Source of the DNA: Paramyrothecium sp. XJ0827 | Taxonomy: Eukaryota; Ascomycota; Sordariomycetes; Hypocreales; Stachybotryaceae | Reading direction: 5' to 3' | NCBI GenBank assembly: GCA_020881915.1 | Contig: JAJFPB010000008.1 | Coordinates: forward strand, 310,001-374,000 | Length of the DNA stretch: 64,000 bases | Part shown: positions 10,158-20,987 of the stretch, piece after piece | Layout of the letters: every line of letters starts with the position of its first letter | Numbering within the stretch: position 1 is the stretch's first letter | The notes under the pieces: generated by a model | What the model saw: only the letters and a program-made list of their open reading frames with translations | Database searches by the model: none | What the model was told of the DNA's origin: nothing | Position numbers and translations under genes: made by a program

Positions 10158-12120
10158 ATGAAGACCGACGATCTCGCTCAGCTTCCGGCCAAATTGAGCG
10201 GAGACTTCCGCTCCATCGAGACTCACCTCCGGGATCTCGACAAGCACCTGACCCTGCGGTCCTACGTTGAAGGATACGGCCTCAGCGAGATCGAGACCAA
10301 GATCTGGCAAACCCTGCGAAGCAACAAGGTTGCCATCGGCTTCATCCGCAAGAATGGCCTCCCCAACGTGACTCGGTGGTTCACCTTCATCGAGCACTCC
10401 CACCCTGAGATCCAGGAGGAGGTCAAGGCCGCTGATGCTGCGGCCAAGGCCAAGGTCCAGGCTCAGAGCAAGGCTGGCGCCAGCTACAACCTGGCCCTCC
10501 AGGACACCGAGAAGGGTGTCGTCACCCGTTTCCTCCCAGAGCCTTCGTGAGTTTTTCTGCACGATACCAGGGACACACAGATTAACTAGTTGCAGGGGCT
10601 ACCTCCACATTGGACACGCCAAGGCTGCCCTTCTCAGCGATTACTTTGGTCACGTCGCCTACAAGGGCCAGATGCGACTCCGCCTCGACGACACAAATCC
10701 TGCCAAGGAGAAAGAAGAGTTCCAAGATGCTATTGTTGAGGATCTGGCGCTCATGGGCATCAAGGCCGATACTCTGACCTACACCTCCGACTACTTCGAT
10801 TACCTGTACGACATGTGCAAGAAGCTCATCTCCATGGGCAAGGCTTATGCCGATGACACGGACCAGGAGACGATGAGGGCCCAGAGAATGGACGGCATCC
10901 CTTCGAAGCGTCGCGACCGCTCCATCGAGGAGAACCTGCGCATCTTTGAGGAGATGAAGCAGGCTTCCGAGGAGGGTCTGGCCCACTGCATGCGTGCCAA
11001 GCTCTCTGCCGATGACCCCAACAAGGCCATGCGCGACCCTGTAATCTACCGATGCAACATCGAGAACTCGCATCATCGAACCGGCAGGAAGTGGAACATC
11101 TACCCCATGTACGACTTTGCTTGCCCCGTTGTCGACAGCTACGAGGGCGTCACGCACGCGCTGCGATCCACCGAATACACGGACCGAAATCCTCAGTACC
11201 AGTGGTTCCTGGACACGCTGAGCCTGCGCAAGGTGCACATGTGGGACTTTGCCCGCATGAACTTCCAGAAGACCTTCCTGTCGAAGCGAAAGCTCGCCAA
11301 GCTGGTCGACACCGGCAAGGTCTGGGGCTGGGATGACCCGCGAATGCCCACCGTCCGCGGTGTGCGCCGACGTGGTATGTCCGTCGCCGCTCTGCGAGAG
11401 TTCATCATCAAGCAGGGACCCAGCCGCAACGTCGTTGTCATGGACTGGGGCAGCTTCTGGAACACCAACAAGAAGGAGATTGACCCCATCGCCCCCCGTC
11501 ACACCGCCCTTCTTCAGAAGGACATGGTCAAGGTCAGCCTGACCGGAGCGGATGCCCCGACCGCCATCATCAAGGAGGAGCGCCCGAAGCACCCCAAGAA
11601 CCCAAGCGTCGGCGTCAAGCAGGTTTACTTCTCATCGCAGGTCTACATCGACCAGGCCGATGCGCAAACCTTCAAGCAAGACGAGGAGGTTACCCTCATG
11701 GGCTGGGGCAACGCCTTTGTTCGCCAGCTCCCCACCACCGAGGCTGCCACGTCGGCGTCGTTCGAGCTCAACCTGAAGGGCGACTTCAAGTCGACGGAGA
11801 AGAAGATCACGTGGCTGTCTGCGGAGGGCTTCAAGCTCGTGCCCGCCGAGCTGTGGGACTTTGACTACCTCATCACCAAGGACAAGCTTGAGGAGGACGA
11901 CAACGTCGAGGACTTCCTGAACCCCAAGACGGCATGGATGGACGAGGCCTGGTGCGACGAGGGCGTTGGCCAGCTGAAGCAGGACGACATCATCCAGCTG
12001 GAGAGGCGGGGCTTCTTCCGTGTTGACAAGGGCCTGGGTGACTGGAAGGAGGGCGAGGCTGGTGAGAAGGGCCCTCGCGTGGTGCTGTTTGCCATCCCCA
12101 CCGGCAAGGGAGGAAAATAA
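10158..12120 (+). CDS. gus1: Glutamyl-tRNA synthetase, cytosolic
   Basis: Class I aminoacyl-tRNA synthetase charging cytosolic tRNA-Glu. Exons are 10158-10546 and 10596-12120; the 49-nt GTGAGT..TGCAG intron lies just before the HIGH motif and splicing gives EPSGYLHIGHAKAAL. The product is 637 residues. Residues 1-125 form a GST-C-like appended domain. HIGH is at 134-137 and the KMSKS loop appears as LSKRKL near residue 358. DDPRMPTVRG and the C-terminal beta-barrel anticodon-binding part follow. GWDDPRMPTVRGVRRRGMS after the KMSKS loop and the absence of a GlnRS-type N-terminal helical domain favour Glu over Gln. Yeast Gus1 is about 70 residues longer, mainly because of its N-terminal domain. 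The start ATG at 10158 has A at -3. Confidence 0.95.
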
Positions 12121-12595
12121 GTGAGCGTAAGCGGGCCCGCCCTTGTGTTCTTGTAGCTGCAAATTAGCCCAAATAGTTGTCGGTGAAAATCCAAGGCGAA
12201 TAGGCGATAAGAGCGCCAATCAAGTTTCAACAAAGCCATTAGAATACGGCGCCTTTGCGGGTCTTGACACATGTCATAACTCCAGGCCATGGGATTATGT
12301 GAGATATACGGGTTAAAAATTTGCGAGATATAAGCATGTCGTGGGGACTACGGGTCATCTGTCAGATTATAGGGTAGTGGTCCGCTTTCAAGGCTCAATG
12401 TAGTGACAAAAAACAAACACGAGGTGAGACTGGACTACCTGAATGTGTAGTTATTTTGCGTCGGGATATTATAAAAGGGGACGGCAGCACGCAACAGCCA
12501 GACGCCATGTCTCACCTTGTTGGTTCGGGGGTTTTCAAGTGACGTATAAGTCAGGAGCAGCACAACGCAGCCAACAGCAGCCTGCATCCTCTACA
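12121..12595. other. Intergenic region with a TATA-like element
   Basis: This spacer holds the presumed gus1 3' UTR and, at 12470-12477, TATAAAAG, 126 nt before the ATG of the next small ORF. No other feature was seen. Confidence 0.5.
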
Positions 12596-12787
12596 ATGGC
12601 GTCGACAAACAGACCCAACATGTTCAGCCCGTGGAGCATCGATCACGTTTTCGAGATGTTCTTCCAATGGTGGGACGGGGCGGAGCTGGAGCGCTTGAAC
12701 AAGCCGCCACAGGAGGTGTTGCGAATGCTCAAGGCGAAGACGTCCGGAGGATGCATCGTGACGGCTCCCGGCGCAGACATGGTTTGA
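12596..12787 (+). CDS. Small orphan protein, 63 residues
   Basis: Unrecognised product. The frame MASTNRPNMFSPWSIDHV... runs 63 codons with roughly 80% G or C at third positions, as in verified genes nearby. Its ATG has A at -3, and a TATA-like box lies 126 nt upstream. The peptide is amphipathic with an aromatic stretch (FEMFFQWWDG), a Lys-containing helix and a single Cys near the C-terminus. It has no signal peptide or membrane segment. It could instead be the first exon of a longer gene, but no convincing donor was found before the TGA. It could also be a chance ORF. It lies in an otherwise gene-free 2.3 kb. Confidence 0.4.
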   Translation: MASTNRPNMFSPWSIDHVFEMFFQWWDGAELERLNKPPQEVLRMLKAKTSGGCIVTAPGADMV

Positions 12788-14453
12788 GCTGAGTAGGGAG
12801 TCCAACATCCAGGCAAGATACCGCCGCTGTCTTTGCGTATCGACTCAACACTGACCGGGAACAGAGGCGTTGCCATCGGACAATCAGAAATGAGCCAGTG
12901 TTCTAAGGGAATAGGGCGGCGATCGATTAGGCATCCTGCGAAGCTCTTCTGGCCAGGAAAACCACCTCAAGCCCACGGGGAACGCAAGTGAAGCCGATGC
13001 CAAGCATAATGATATTCAAGCGGTACAGCATTGATTGAGCGAAGAAGGCACCGGTCGAGGGTTTGTCGGAGCATCGTCAGACAAAGGGGGGAGTTGGGAT
13101 AAGACGAGACCCACGGGGGACGAAATTGCATGTGCAGCAGCGGTGCGCTCAACACAGCTTGAACAGGCATGGAAGTGCTGGGACGAACACGGCCGGCAGT
13201 GCCGGACTCCTAGGCGGCTCGAATGGACGATGCAAGGATCATCTCGTGAATATCGTCTACACGGCTTTAATTGCCGTGGGCACGGGGTAGCGAAGCAAGA
13301 TGGACCCCCGGCCAGAGAGGTCGAGCAGAGGTTGCTCAGCGATGTCGTGTCAAACGGGGAAGGTTCCTGCGATGCCAGGGCCATCCTAGTACTATAGGGA
13401 GCGATAATAAAGGCGGACGCCAGCGTTCCAAGGAAATGCGAGCATGGTTCGCGTTGCGTGCAGGTTCGATTGGCCACAAACAAGCATTGGGGAGGATTTA
13501 GACTCGGCAGCCTGCTGCAGCGGCTTCCACGATCGGCTGGTGCCTCCGATGCCCCCCCCCTCAGAGGGCCTCTTTCGCTGTAACCATTGACGGAGTGTCC
13601 CCTGGAGGCGCTTGCAGGGTGGCCAATTACAGCGCTCTCGCCAGCAGTAGCTCAGTCGAGCCCGGGTCGTGTAGGTGCTTTTGCTCTCAATGCTCCTCTC
13701 GACTGTTGCATTGCATCTAGGCGGGGAGAGGAAACAAGCAAAACAAGAGCTGGTGCACATAGTCGAATGGTCGTTGTCCCTGGTTTCTCGACGTAATAGA
13801 CACTATTTGGGGCTCCCGATGAATCCTACGATTCGCTGTTCTCCGGTTGAAACAATCTCCTTACGTGACTCTCAATGCACCTTAATAAGGCACCTGAGCA
13901 GTGCACACCCCTGGTCGCCTGCTGAAAGAGGCAGCTCTCTAAGCTCTCCCGCCCAGCAGCAAGCGAGCCTGCTGCTTCTGCCCACCGAGCACTTTCACTA
14001 CCCCCCCTTCAAAACCCACCCACGTGTGCCTCCTCGCAGCAAATCAGTCCACCCCCCCCGATCCCATCATCAAAGCTACGGCCCCGGGGCCGACAGCCCT
14101 GCCACCAATCCCGAGCCACGCTGCACCGCTGATCAGGGGAGTCGCCCGGCCCGAGCCAGGCACGATTGGCTGAGGGCGCGGCTGCTCCGTGCCAGGGAAC
14201 AAGGGGGCAGCATCTACCGTGCATGATGGAACTCTCTTTCACATGTTCCCGCGCCGTGGCCCTCGACACGAATCCCCATACTTTACCTTAGGCTTTGAGC
14301 TATAAGTACCGGCAAGGCTCTGCTCACAATGGTGATCTCGCCAAGAGTGGTTTGAGATAGGCTTAAGGCACTCCTCCATTTGCTCTCCTTGGCCGTTCGC
14401 AGTAGCAGCATCACCAGACTTTCGTTTCACTTATACCCACGCCCTAGCCCATC
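12788..14453. other. Intergenic spacer with no supported gene
   Basis: About 1.67 kb. Several open frames of 60-180 codons overlap in different phases without recognisable domains or a consistent third-base bias. The right end is the promoter of the SurE-like gene, with TATAAGTA at 14301-14308, about 150 nt before its ATG. Short C-runs occur at 13552-13560 and near 14053. Confidence 0.55.
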
Positions 14454-15420
14454 ATGAAAGCCTCCGTCTCCGCCCTTGCTCTGCAGGTCCTGGCCGTCCA
14501 GGCCATCCGCATCGTCCAGTCCAACGACGATGGCTGGGCCGAGCTGTACCTCCGCTCTTTCAACGACGCCCTGAGGGCGTCCGGCCACAGCGTCGTCGTT
14601 TCCGCCCCCGCCGACAACAAGTCTGGCACCAGTAAGTCAAAACATAGTCCATACGCGGCATCCCCCTTGGTATCGTCGATAGACTGCTGACGGCCGCACA
14701 GGCTCTCTCGATTTTGCTCCTGGCAACCGTGGACAGGCTTGCCAGTACAACAGCTGCCCTGCTAACAGCGGCCCTACCGGAAATAATGCCACGCGCCCCG
14801 ACCTGAACTGGGTTAACTCGTTCCCCGTCACCTCGATGCGCTACGGCATCGACGAATTCGGCCCCAAGCTCTGGAACGGCGCCGCGCCCGAGCTCGCCGT
14901 CGCCGGCCCCAACGTCGGCTCCAACCTGTGGCTGCAGGTTCCCTTCTCCGGCACCGTAGGCGCGGCTGCCTATGCCGCCCATGACGCTGGCATCCCCGCC
15001 ATCGCCTTCTCCTCGCTCGAGGAGGGCCGCCTGGCCTGGAACACCTCCCCGGTGCCCGTCCGCAGCCGCGTGTACGGCGAGCTCGCCGCCATCCTCACCA
15101 ACAAGGTCATCGCCTCCGGCAAGCCCTACCTGCCCGACGACGTCTTCCTCAACGTCAACTTCCCCGAGGTGACGGGCGCGTGCGAGAACGTCGCCAGCTT
15201 CAAGTGGGTGCTCTCCCGCATCAACCCCGGCATTGTGTCCGCGCCGGACGTTGAGTGGTGCGGCGACGACCGCCTGCCCACCGAGTCCGAGGTCCTCGAC
15301 ACCGACGGCTGCTACATTGCCGTCAGCATCGGCGACGCCGCCGACAAGACCACCGTCAACGACGAGCGCCAGGCTGTTGTTCTCGACAAGCTCCGCGACT
15401 TCCTCACCTGCCTGCCTTAA
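14454..15420 (+). CDS. Secreted SurE-like acid phosphatase/nucleotidase
   Basis: SurE-fold metal-dependent phosphomonoesterase, probably secreted or vacuolar. Exons are 14454-14631 and 14702-15420 (70-nt intron, GTAAGT..GCACAG), giving 298 residues. The first 17 residues, MKASVSALALQVLAVQA, form a signal peptide, and the mature chain starts at once with the SurE metal site IRIVQSNDDGW. ASGHSVVVSAPADNKSGTS is the usual second motif. AVAGPNVGSNLW and PFSGTVGAAAYAA carry the third and fourth active-site loops. Cys residues suggest disulphides, as in extracellular members. Fungal relatives are annotated as acid phosphatases or survival protein SurE; the substrate is unknown. Codons are extremely C-rich at third positions, suggesting high expression. 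Confidence 0.9.
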
Positions 15421-16093
15421 GAGCCCTGTAGCTGCAGTATGATAGTAATGAAGAAACGTTAAATCAGGGTGCACACCTGGAATGATTGTACTGGTGATGT
15501 CAAGTGAAACGAACTCCTCATTGGCTCGACAGCCACGGAATGAGCCGCATCGAATCGACATGCTCGCACAATTCAATTGGCTGCACCACACTACCTTTGA
15601 CGCCACCAAGCCGGTGAACCTCAAGGCGGCTGCGGGTTATCCGGCAAGTCACGCAAATATAATAAACGCTCGTAAGAATAATCATTATCTTTCATGAATA
15701 CTGAATTTCGTCTTGGTTAAAACGCTTTGTTGGCACGTCCAAGTCCATGTATGGTGATTGGATTCCTGACTCAAAATCGCCAGCGCCAAGCTTTGACAGG
15801 TCTCCACCTGCATTTGCCGCTTCGGGCAATGTAGTCACTCATCGTCTGGGATTGGTCCGTTTGCTGCCAAGCAACCCTTTCCCTTTGCTTCCAAGAGGGG
15901 AAAAAAAAGCCACACCCTGCTTCACCGTTCCCTGTTCTTCGTCCAAGGAATACATTTAACACGGATGTCGTTTCCTCTCCTCCTTGCGTGATTCCTTTCT
16001 TCATCACCTCATTCAAATTCCACGCCTGGCTTCGTGGTACGAGCGTGTGAGCTTCTACACAGTCCGAAACGCAAAAGAACAGAAAATCAAGCC
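15421..16093. other. Intergenic region upstream of acr3
   Basis: This contains the SurE-like 3' UTR and the acr3 promoter. No gene was seen. A pyrimidine-rich stretch precedes the acr3 ATG. No regulatory motif is assigned. Confidence 0.5.
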
Positions 16094-17367
16094 ATGGACA
16101 AGCCGCCTTCCGCCGAGAAGCCCCCCGTTGCGGGTAGCGACGAGGAAAAGGGCGTTGGATCAACGCTGCCCGAACCTCGGGATCAACCGACATCAGCGTT
16201 CAAGGCCCTCGGGTGGCTGGACAGACTCCTTGCCCTCTGGATCTTCCTCGCCATGGTCATTGGCATTTTGCTCGGCAACTTTGTCCCCAACACGGGCGAA
16301 GCCTTACAGAAGGGCAAGTTTGTTGGTGCATCGGTCCCCATAGGTACGTGACTACGATCTAGCATACTTCATGCCTGGGATTTTCGTATTCGTCCCGATC
16401 TTAACAAAATGATAGCTGTTGGCCTGCTCGTTATGATGTATCCGATCCTGTGCAACGTACAGTACGAGACACTGCACCAAGTCTTCCGACAGAAAAACGT
16501 TTGGAAGCAAATAGCTTTCAGCCTTGTTATTAATTGGATCGTTGCTCCATTCCTCATGGTAAGAAGCTGTTATCTATCTCTATGGACACAGGGGGCATCT
16601 GCTGATCATGCTTCTCACAGCTCGGACTCGCCTGGGCTTTCCTGCCCGACGAACCTGACTTGCGCGCAGGCTTGATCCTCGTCGGACTCGGCCGCTGCAT
16701 AGCCATGGTCCTCATCTGGAACAACCTCGTGGGCGGTGACGGCGAGTACTGCGCTATTCTGGTTGCCATCAACTCTATGCTGCAGATGGTGCTCTTTGCG
16801 CCTCTCGCCGTTTTCTTCATTAGGATCATCGGAGGGGACGCCGATGCTGACATTGGCACCATAAGCTATTCGACAGTTGCGACGAGCGTGGCGGCATTCC
16901 TGGGGATACCCCTCGGTGCCGCCGTGATCACGAGGTTCGCCATCCGCGGCCTGGCTGGCGCCGAGTGGTACCGCAACGTCTTCATGAAGTGGCTCTCCCC
17001 CCTGTCGTTGATCGGCCTGCTCTACACAATCATTGTGCTTTTCGCGGCCCAAGGCCAGCAGGTCGTCCGACAAATCGTCTCCGTGGTCCGAGTGGCCGCA
17101 CCGCTGATCGTGTACTTTGTGGTCATCTTCTTCTTCACGCTCTGGGTTACGCGCCGACTAGGGTTCGGCTACCGCTTGGGGTGCACCCAGAGCTTCACAG
17201 CCGCCAGCAACAACTTTGAGCTGGCTATTGCCGTGGCAGTGGCAACGTTCGGACCGGACAGTGAGCAAGCCCTGGCAGCGACTGTCGGCCCCTTGATTGA
17301 GGTGCCAGTGCTGGTCGGCCTGGTGTATCTGGTCAAGGTGGTTGCGAATCGCTGGGGCTGGAAGTAA
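16094..17367 (+). CDS. acr3: Arsenite efflux transporter Acr3
   Basis: Plasma-membrane exporter of As(III), and probably Sb(III), of the BART superfamily. Exons are 16094-16343, 16416-16558 and 16621-17367, giving 379 residues. An acidic hydrophilic N-terminus of about 40 residues precedes about ten hydrophobic segments. Family hallmarks are MMYPILCNVQYE in the first third, GRCIAMVLIWN with the Cys shown to be essential in bacterial Acr3, and AASNNFELAIAVAVATFG with the conserved Glu. The donors are GTACGT and GTAAGA and both junctions fall at conserved positions. The gene ends 164 bp from the 3' end of a Cys-rich bZIP gene on the other strand. No arsenate reductase or methyltransferase is next to it. 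Length is normal for the family. Confidence 0.95.
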
Positions 17368-17531
17368 TGATGCTGGGTATAATGTGACATGTATCATATC
17401 AGTAGCATGCTGCACCGACCCATTAGCGACGCACTAGGACAGTCAGAAACCAATCATACCATTAGAGACCTCTCATCATTATGATCAAAACCAGTGCATG
17501 TCTCCACAACATGGGTGGGGTTTTCAGTTCC

Positions 17532-18561
17532 TCATATCGGTTCTCGATTCTCTAGGACTTGGAAAACAACGGAGTTTTTCACCACACATTCCTCGCTGCC
17601 GTTGCAACCCAGAGCAGCCTTGGCCAGGCTGCAGCTGCCGTGGCCCTGCATGTCGGCAATGATCTGGGCGGCCTGGCTGCAGGACATCTCCGTGGGTGAG
17701 CTGTGGCTTGTGCGGCCTGGCGATGTCGACGGCGGGTGTGCGGAGCTCGACACCGTGGCGGCCGGGCTCGGAGCCTGCGACACCTCGATGGAGGTGGTGC
17801 ACTGCGTCTGACCGCCGCAGCACCCCTGGCGGGCGCTGGCGTGGGCCAGCACGGCGAGCTTGTCGACGCCGGGCTCTTCAGCTGCCGCGAAGGACTGTAT
17901 AGGCGGCAGCACAATGTCGATGTACGAGGGCGTGGAATGCTGCGAGAAGCCGTAGTCGGGAGGTGTACACATGGCCGATGCGTGGTAGGGCATGCTGGGT
18001 CTAGTGGTGGCCGCGGGTTCCGCACACGGCGTCGGAGCCCGCTGCGTCTTCTGCTTTGGGGGCGTGGTCATGCTCATGGACAGCGGGGGCAGAGCCATCT
18101 TTGGCTGTGCGTGCCCGGGCTTCTGCGGACTCTGGGCCGCATTGACGGGCATGTTCAGCTTCCTCTCGGACATGGACTCGGGCGGGAAGGACTGCAGGAA
18201 GCAATTGACCTCGTCCGTGGTGACGCCTCGCTGCTGGAGCAGCATCCGTAGCCGTTCATTCTCAATCGCAACGTCCCTGGCGGCCAGCTGCATGTCCAGC
18301 GTGGCCTGGACGCCCTGTCGCTCGTACTCCTGGAGCCGCTTCTGGATGTCCTCCAGGTACTCTTTGCGCCGGGCGCGGGACCGGCGCTGGTTGTCGCGGA
18401 TGCGAACGGCCGAGGGGTCTATGCCCTCATCCTTGGGTGCCTGGGAGGGGGAACGTTAGCCCACGGAGCGGGAAAGGTCGTGATTGTGACTGTTTGGTCT
18501 GTCTGTGTGTGCCTGTGTGAGACATGGAAACCGGTGTGGGACTCACCTTTGTTGCAGGCAT
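17532..18561 (-). CDS. bZIP transcription factor with Cys-rich C-terminus
   Basis: Predicted DNA-binding regulator of 307 residues. A 15-nt first exon (18561-18547, encoding MPATK) is joined across a 106-nt intron to exon 18440-17532. The basic region NQRRSRARRKEY starts near residue 22 and is followed by a leucine-type coiled coil to about 75. The middle is Pro/Ser-rich. The C-terminal third contains grouped cysteines (GCCGGQTQC, then CSQAAQIIA, GHGSCSLAKAALGC, EEC) and ends VFQVLENREPI, a layout shared with an uncharacterised ascomycete bZIP group, from memory. Clustered thiols could sense oxidants or metals, as in Yap1 or Yap8, but the basic region is not of the Yap type, so that is inference. 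It is tail-to-tail with acr3. A very G-rich tract lies about 100 nt upstream. Confidence 0.85.
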
Positions 18562-19314
18562 GGCTTTTTCTAGAACGTGCTCGCCTCTTACACACTCTCC
18601 AACTCGTTCGGCATGTGAGTACCAATGGGTGCCGCAGAGGGGCCTGGCAGGACGGACGGACGAAGGAGGGAGGGAGGGAGGGGGGGAGGGGTGAAAAAAG
18701 CTGAAGTTGAAGCCGTACACACAAGCGTGAAGAGCAAATAGAAAGAAGAGGGTCCCGGGTCCTCATCGTCTAGTGAGGTCGGTGGGGCCTCTGAATTTCC
18801 CGCTATGGGACGCCATGCAGTGTTTTCTGCAGCTCCAGTTGGGCCTAGTTCCAACGCAAGTGGCCTCTAGACCGCATCTTCGCCAGCCGAGCCAGTTGCT
18901 GTCCTGCAACCGGCAACGGCCTGGATCGTGGACGCTAATCATCGGCAAGTACCGACAAGCTCGAGGGCACATCAGGGTTGCAATTGCAGGGGTTCACCGC
19001 GATCCTGGTACCTACATCAGGCACTACTGTAATGCGCCCTGTCGTCCTGCTGTAAGTCGATTGGACGCCCGCGCCTGGCCATTGCAGACAGCCGCAAGCA
19101 GAAAATAGAACATCGCAAGGCCATGGCCAGTAAATCTTTGGTGGAGTAAGTAAATAATTCCTTGAATTGCTGCTTCTCAAAGCTTCGCTGGGTATCATTT
19201 TCGCCGTCATCGCCCGCCTTAATCGTATCATTCTGCCGTTCGTCCCAAGCCCCCCTACTTCGTGCCCGAAACCCCATCTTGACGATTCTCTGCTCAACTT
19301 TCCCCGGCCAGCCC
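18562..19314. other. Intergenic region between the bZIP gene and taf11
   Basis: This holds the bZIP promoter with the G-tract listed separately, and the taf11 3' flank. No gene was recognised. Confidence 0.55.
18665..18692 (+). repeat. G-rich tract with G-quadruplex-like spacing
   Basis: The plus strand has at least four runs of three or more G separated by single A residues (GGGAGGGAGGGA, then a longer G run, A, and GGGG). It fits the G3+N1-7 quadruplex pattern. It lies about 105 nt upstream of the bZIP ATG, so the bZIP coding strand is C-rich there. Structure formation is inferred. Confidence 0.6.
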
Positions 19315-20345
19315 CTACCTGAACATCTTGCGGCCTGTCTTGGAAGAAAACCGCTCCACGCCGCTTCCCTGCTGCGCGTGCCACAGCTGATGCATGCCCA
19401 CGCCGCGGCTCTCTCCGCTGACCCGGTAACGCCTCCACGCCTCCCGCAAGTGGTCCGGCCGCAGCGGGCCCCTCCTGAGAAGCTCTGGGTTTTCGTCGCC
19501 TTCTGCGGCATCGCCCGTCAGCGGCGGAGGCGTAGGCAGGTCGCTCTGCTTCTCGCCTGCCACGATCCATTCGGCTTGAACATTACGCGCCGCTTCAATG
19601 ATCTCGCCGGCGAATAGCTTCGCAACCGCCTTGACAGCCGTGCTGACCATCTGCGGCACGGACTGAGATACAGTTGCGTTGACCACCTAGATTCCGGTTA
19701 GACCTTTTCCTGGCTCAAAATCATGTTGGCATAGCATACCCTCTTGACAACGGCGTCCGATAGCTTGGCCGCACGCCACACCTCGTACCGATTGTATTGC
19801 TCGCTGTCAAACGACTCGACAAGCATAGCTCGCAGCCTAATCTCTTCCTGCTTCTGCTCCTGCGTCCTCGCCCCGACGTCCTCCAGCGCCATCTCTGCCT
19901 TCTCGTCGTCGTCGTCATCCTCACCCTCCTTGTCCCCGCCTTGTCCGCTGACGTTCGTCGGCGCCTTCCCGCCAACTAGGCTCGGCGTCTGCTCCGTCGA
20001 GTCGTCGCCCTTTGCGTTCTTCGCCTTCCGCCCGCGCTTCTTCTTTGGGGCTCCGCTTGCCGTCGTGCTGACAGCGCTTCCGCTCACGTGCGAGGTTGCG
20101 TCGACCGACGGCGACCGCGCGTAAGGCGAACGGGCCTCTGGCGGGAATGACGTCTGGCGCAGCGGGTGCGCGGGCCCGGAGGATATCGAGACGTTGGAGG
20201 CCTTCCGCCTCTTGACCGGTGGCGCGTTGACATCGAGATTTGTCGATCGTCGCTTGTTGGGAGCTTGGTTGGGCGGATTGTAGGACGGGGAGAGGGCCGG
20301 CGGCGACATGGCCGAAGGTGAGGTTGCGTACGGCGGAGAAGCCAT
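19315..20345 (-). CDS. taf11: TFIID subunit TAF11
   Basis: Histone-fold subunit that pairs with TAF13 in TFIID, for RNA polymerase II initiation. Exons are 20345-19740 and 19686-19315; the 53-nt intron (GTATGC..TCTAG) interrupts the histone fold and splicing gives DAVVKRVVNATVSQ. The product is 325 residues. The first 150 are Ser/Pro/Lys-rich with a nuclear-type basic run (KKKRGRKAKNAKG). An acidic block with DDDDDEK follows, then the TAF11 fold from RLRAMLVESFDSEQYNRYE through VAKLFAGEIIEAARNVQ. The C-terminus (LRPDHLREAWRRYR) is the family's conserved last helix. The start is the first true ATG at 20345. The gene is divergent from fol2, with 642 bp between start codons. Confidence 0.93.
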
Positions 20346-20987
20346 GGTTCCTGCACTGCGTTGCGCGATATGACGACGTGCCAAGACACGGCTGGATGCT
20401 GCTGTCGCTGACGCGCGATTACGATGATGGATGCGGCGCAAGGGGGGAAGGCCGATTCACGGATCACGAAGCACAGTTGAGCTCGGTACGATGCTCCAGC
20501 GCGTGCCCGGATGCCGATGGATCAACCCTTACGTAACGGGTACGTCTTCACGTGATTCGGAACAAAAGGTGCGCCTCGAAACGAAAACCCCGGCCACAAT
20601 CCGGTTACAATCCGACAGCACGGTTCCAGCGGTTAGCAGCGGTACTCCGCCCAGGCCCAGCGCGCTGTACCTCAGTTGGGGCCTCCCCCCTCCCCGCTAA
20701 GCCTTCTGAGCCCACTGAGACCCTTGTGAGTCAAGTCTGGTCCGGACCCCGAAAGAACGCCCTGATTGAGTCGCGAGCCGGTTCTTTTTGACGTCAAACT
20801 GCACGATAAGATAAGGAAATTGTCCCTCTTTTTCCATCCTTGTAAGTACTCTCCGATCCGTCCAACTCTGGCGCCATTTTCCTCATCATCCATTCGAAAC
20901 CATCCCATCGTTTCTTCGCCGTCACAATTTCTCCGACTCAAACCCATACTTTGGTCTTTTTTTCTTTTCCCTCCGCTCACAGCCACA
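20346..20987. promoter_or_regulatory. Divergent promoter region, taf11 and fol2
   Basis: 642 bp between two start codons that face away from each other. The part next to fol2 is pyrimidine-rich (CTTTTTTTCTTTTCCCTCC just before the ATG). No specific operator was recognised. Confidence 0.5.

Noticed and set aside
10582..11592. 336-codon minus-strand open frame
   Set aside because: Antisense shadow of the glutamyl-tRNA synthetase; no domain. The same applies to antisense frames over mrpl1 (8900-9607), the SurE-like gene (14560-15624) and mes1 (43960-44814).
13035..13397. 120-codon plus-strand frame
   Set aside because: Has no ATG at the proposed start, no domain, and overlaps other frames of equal quality.
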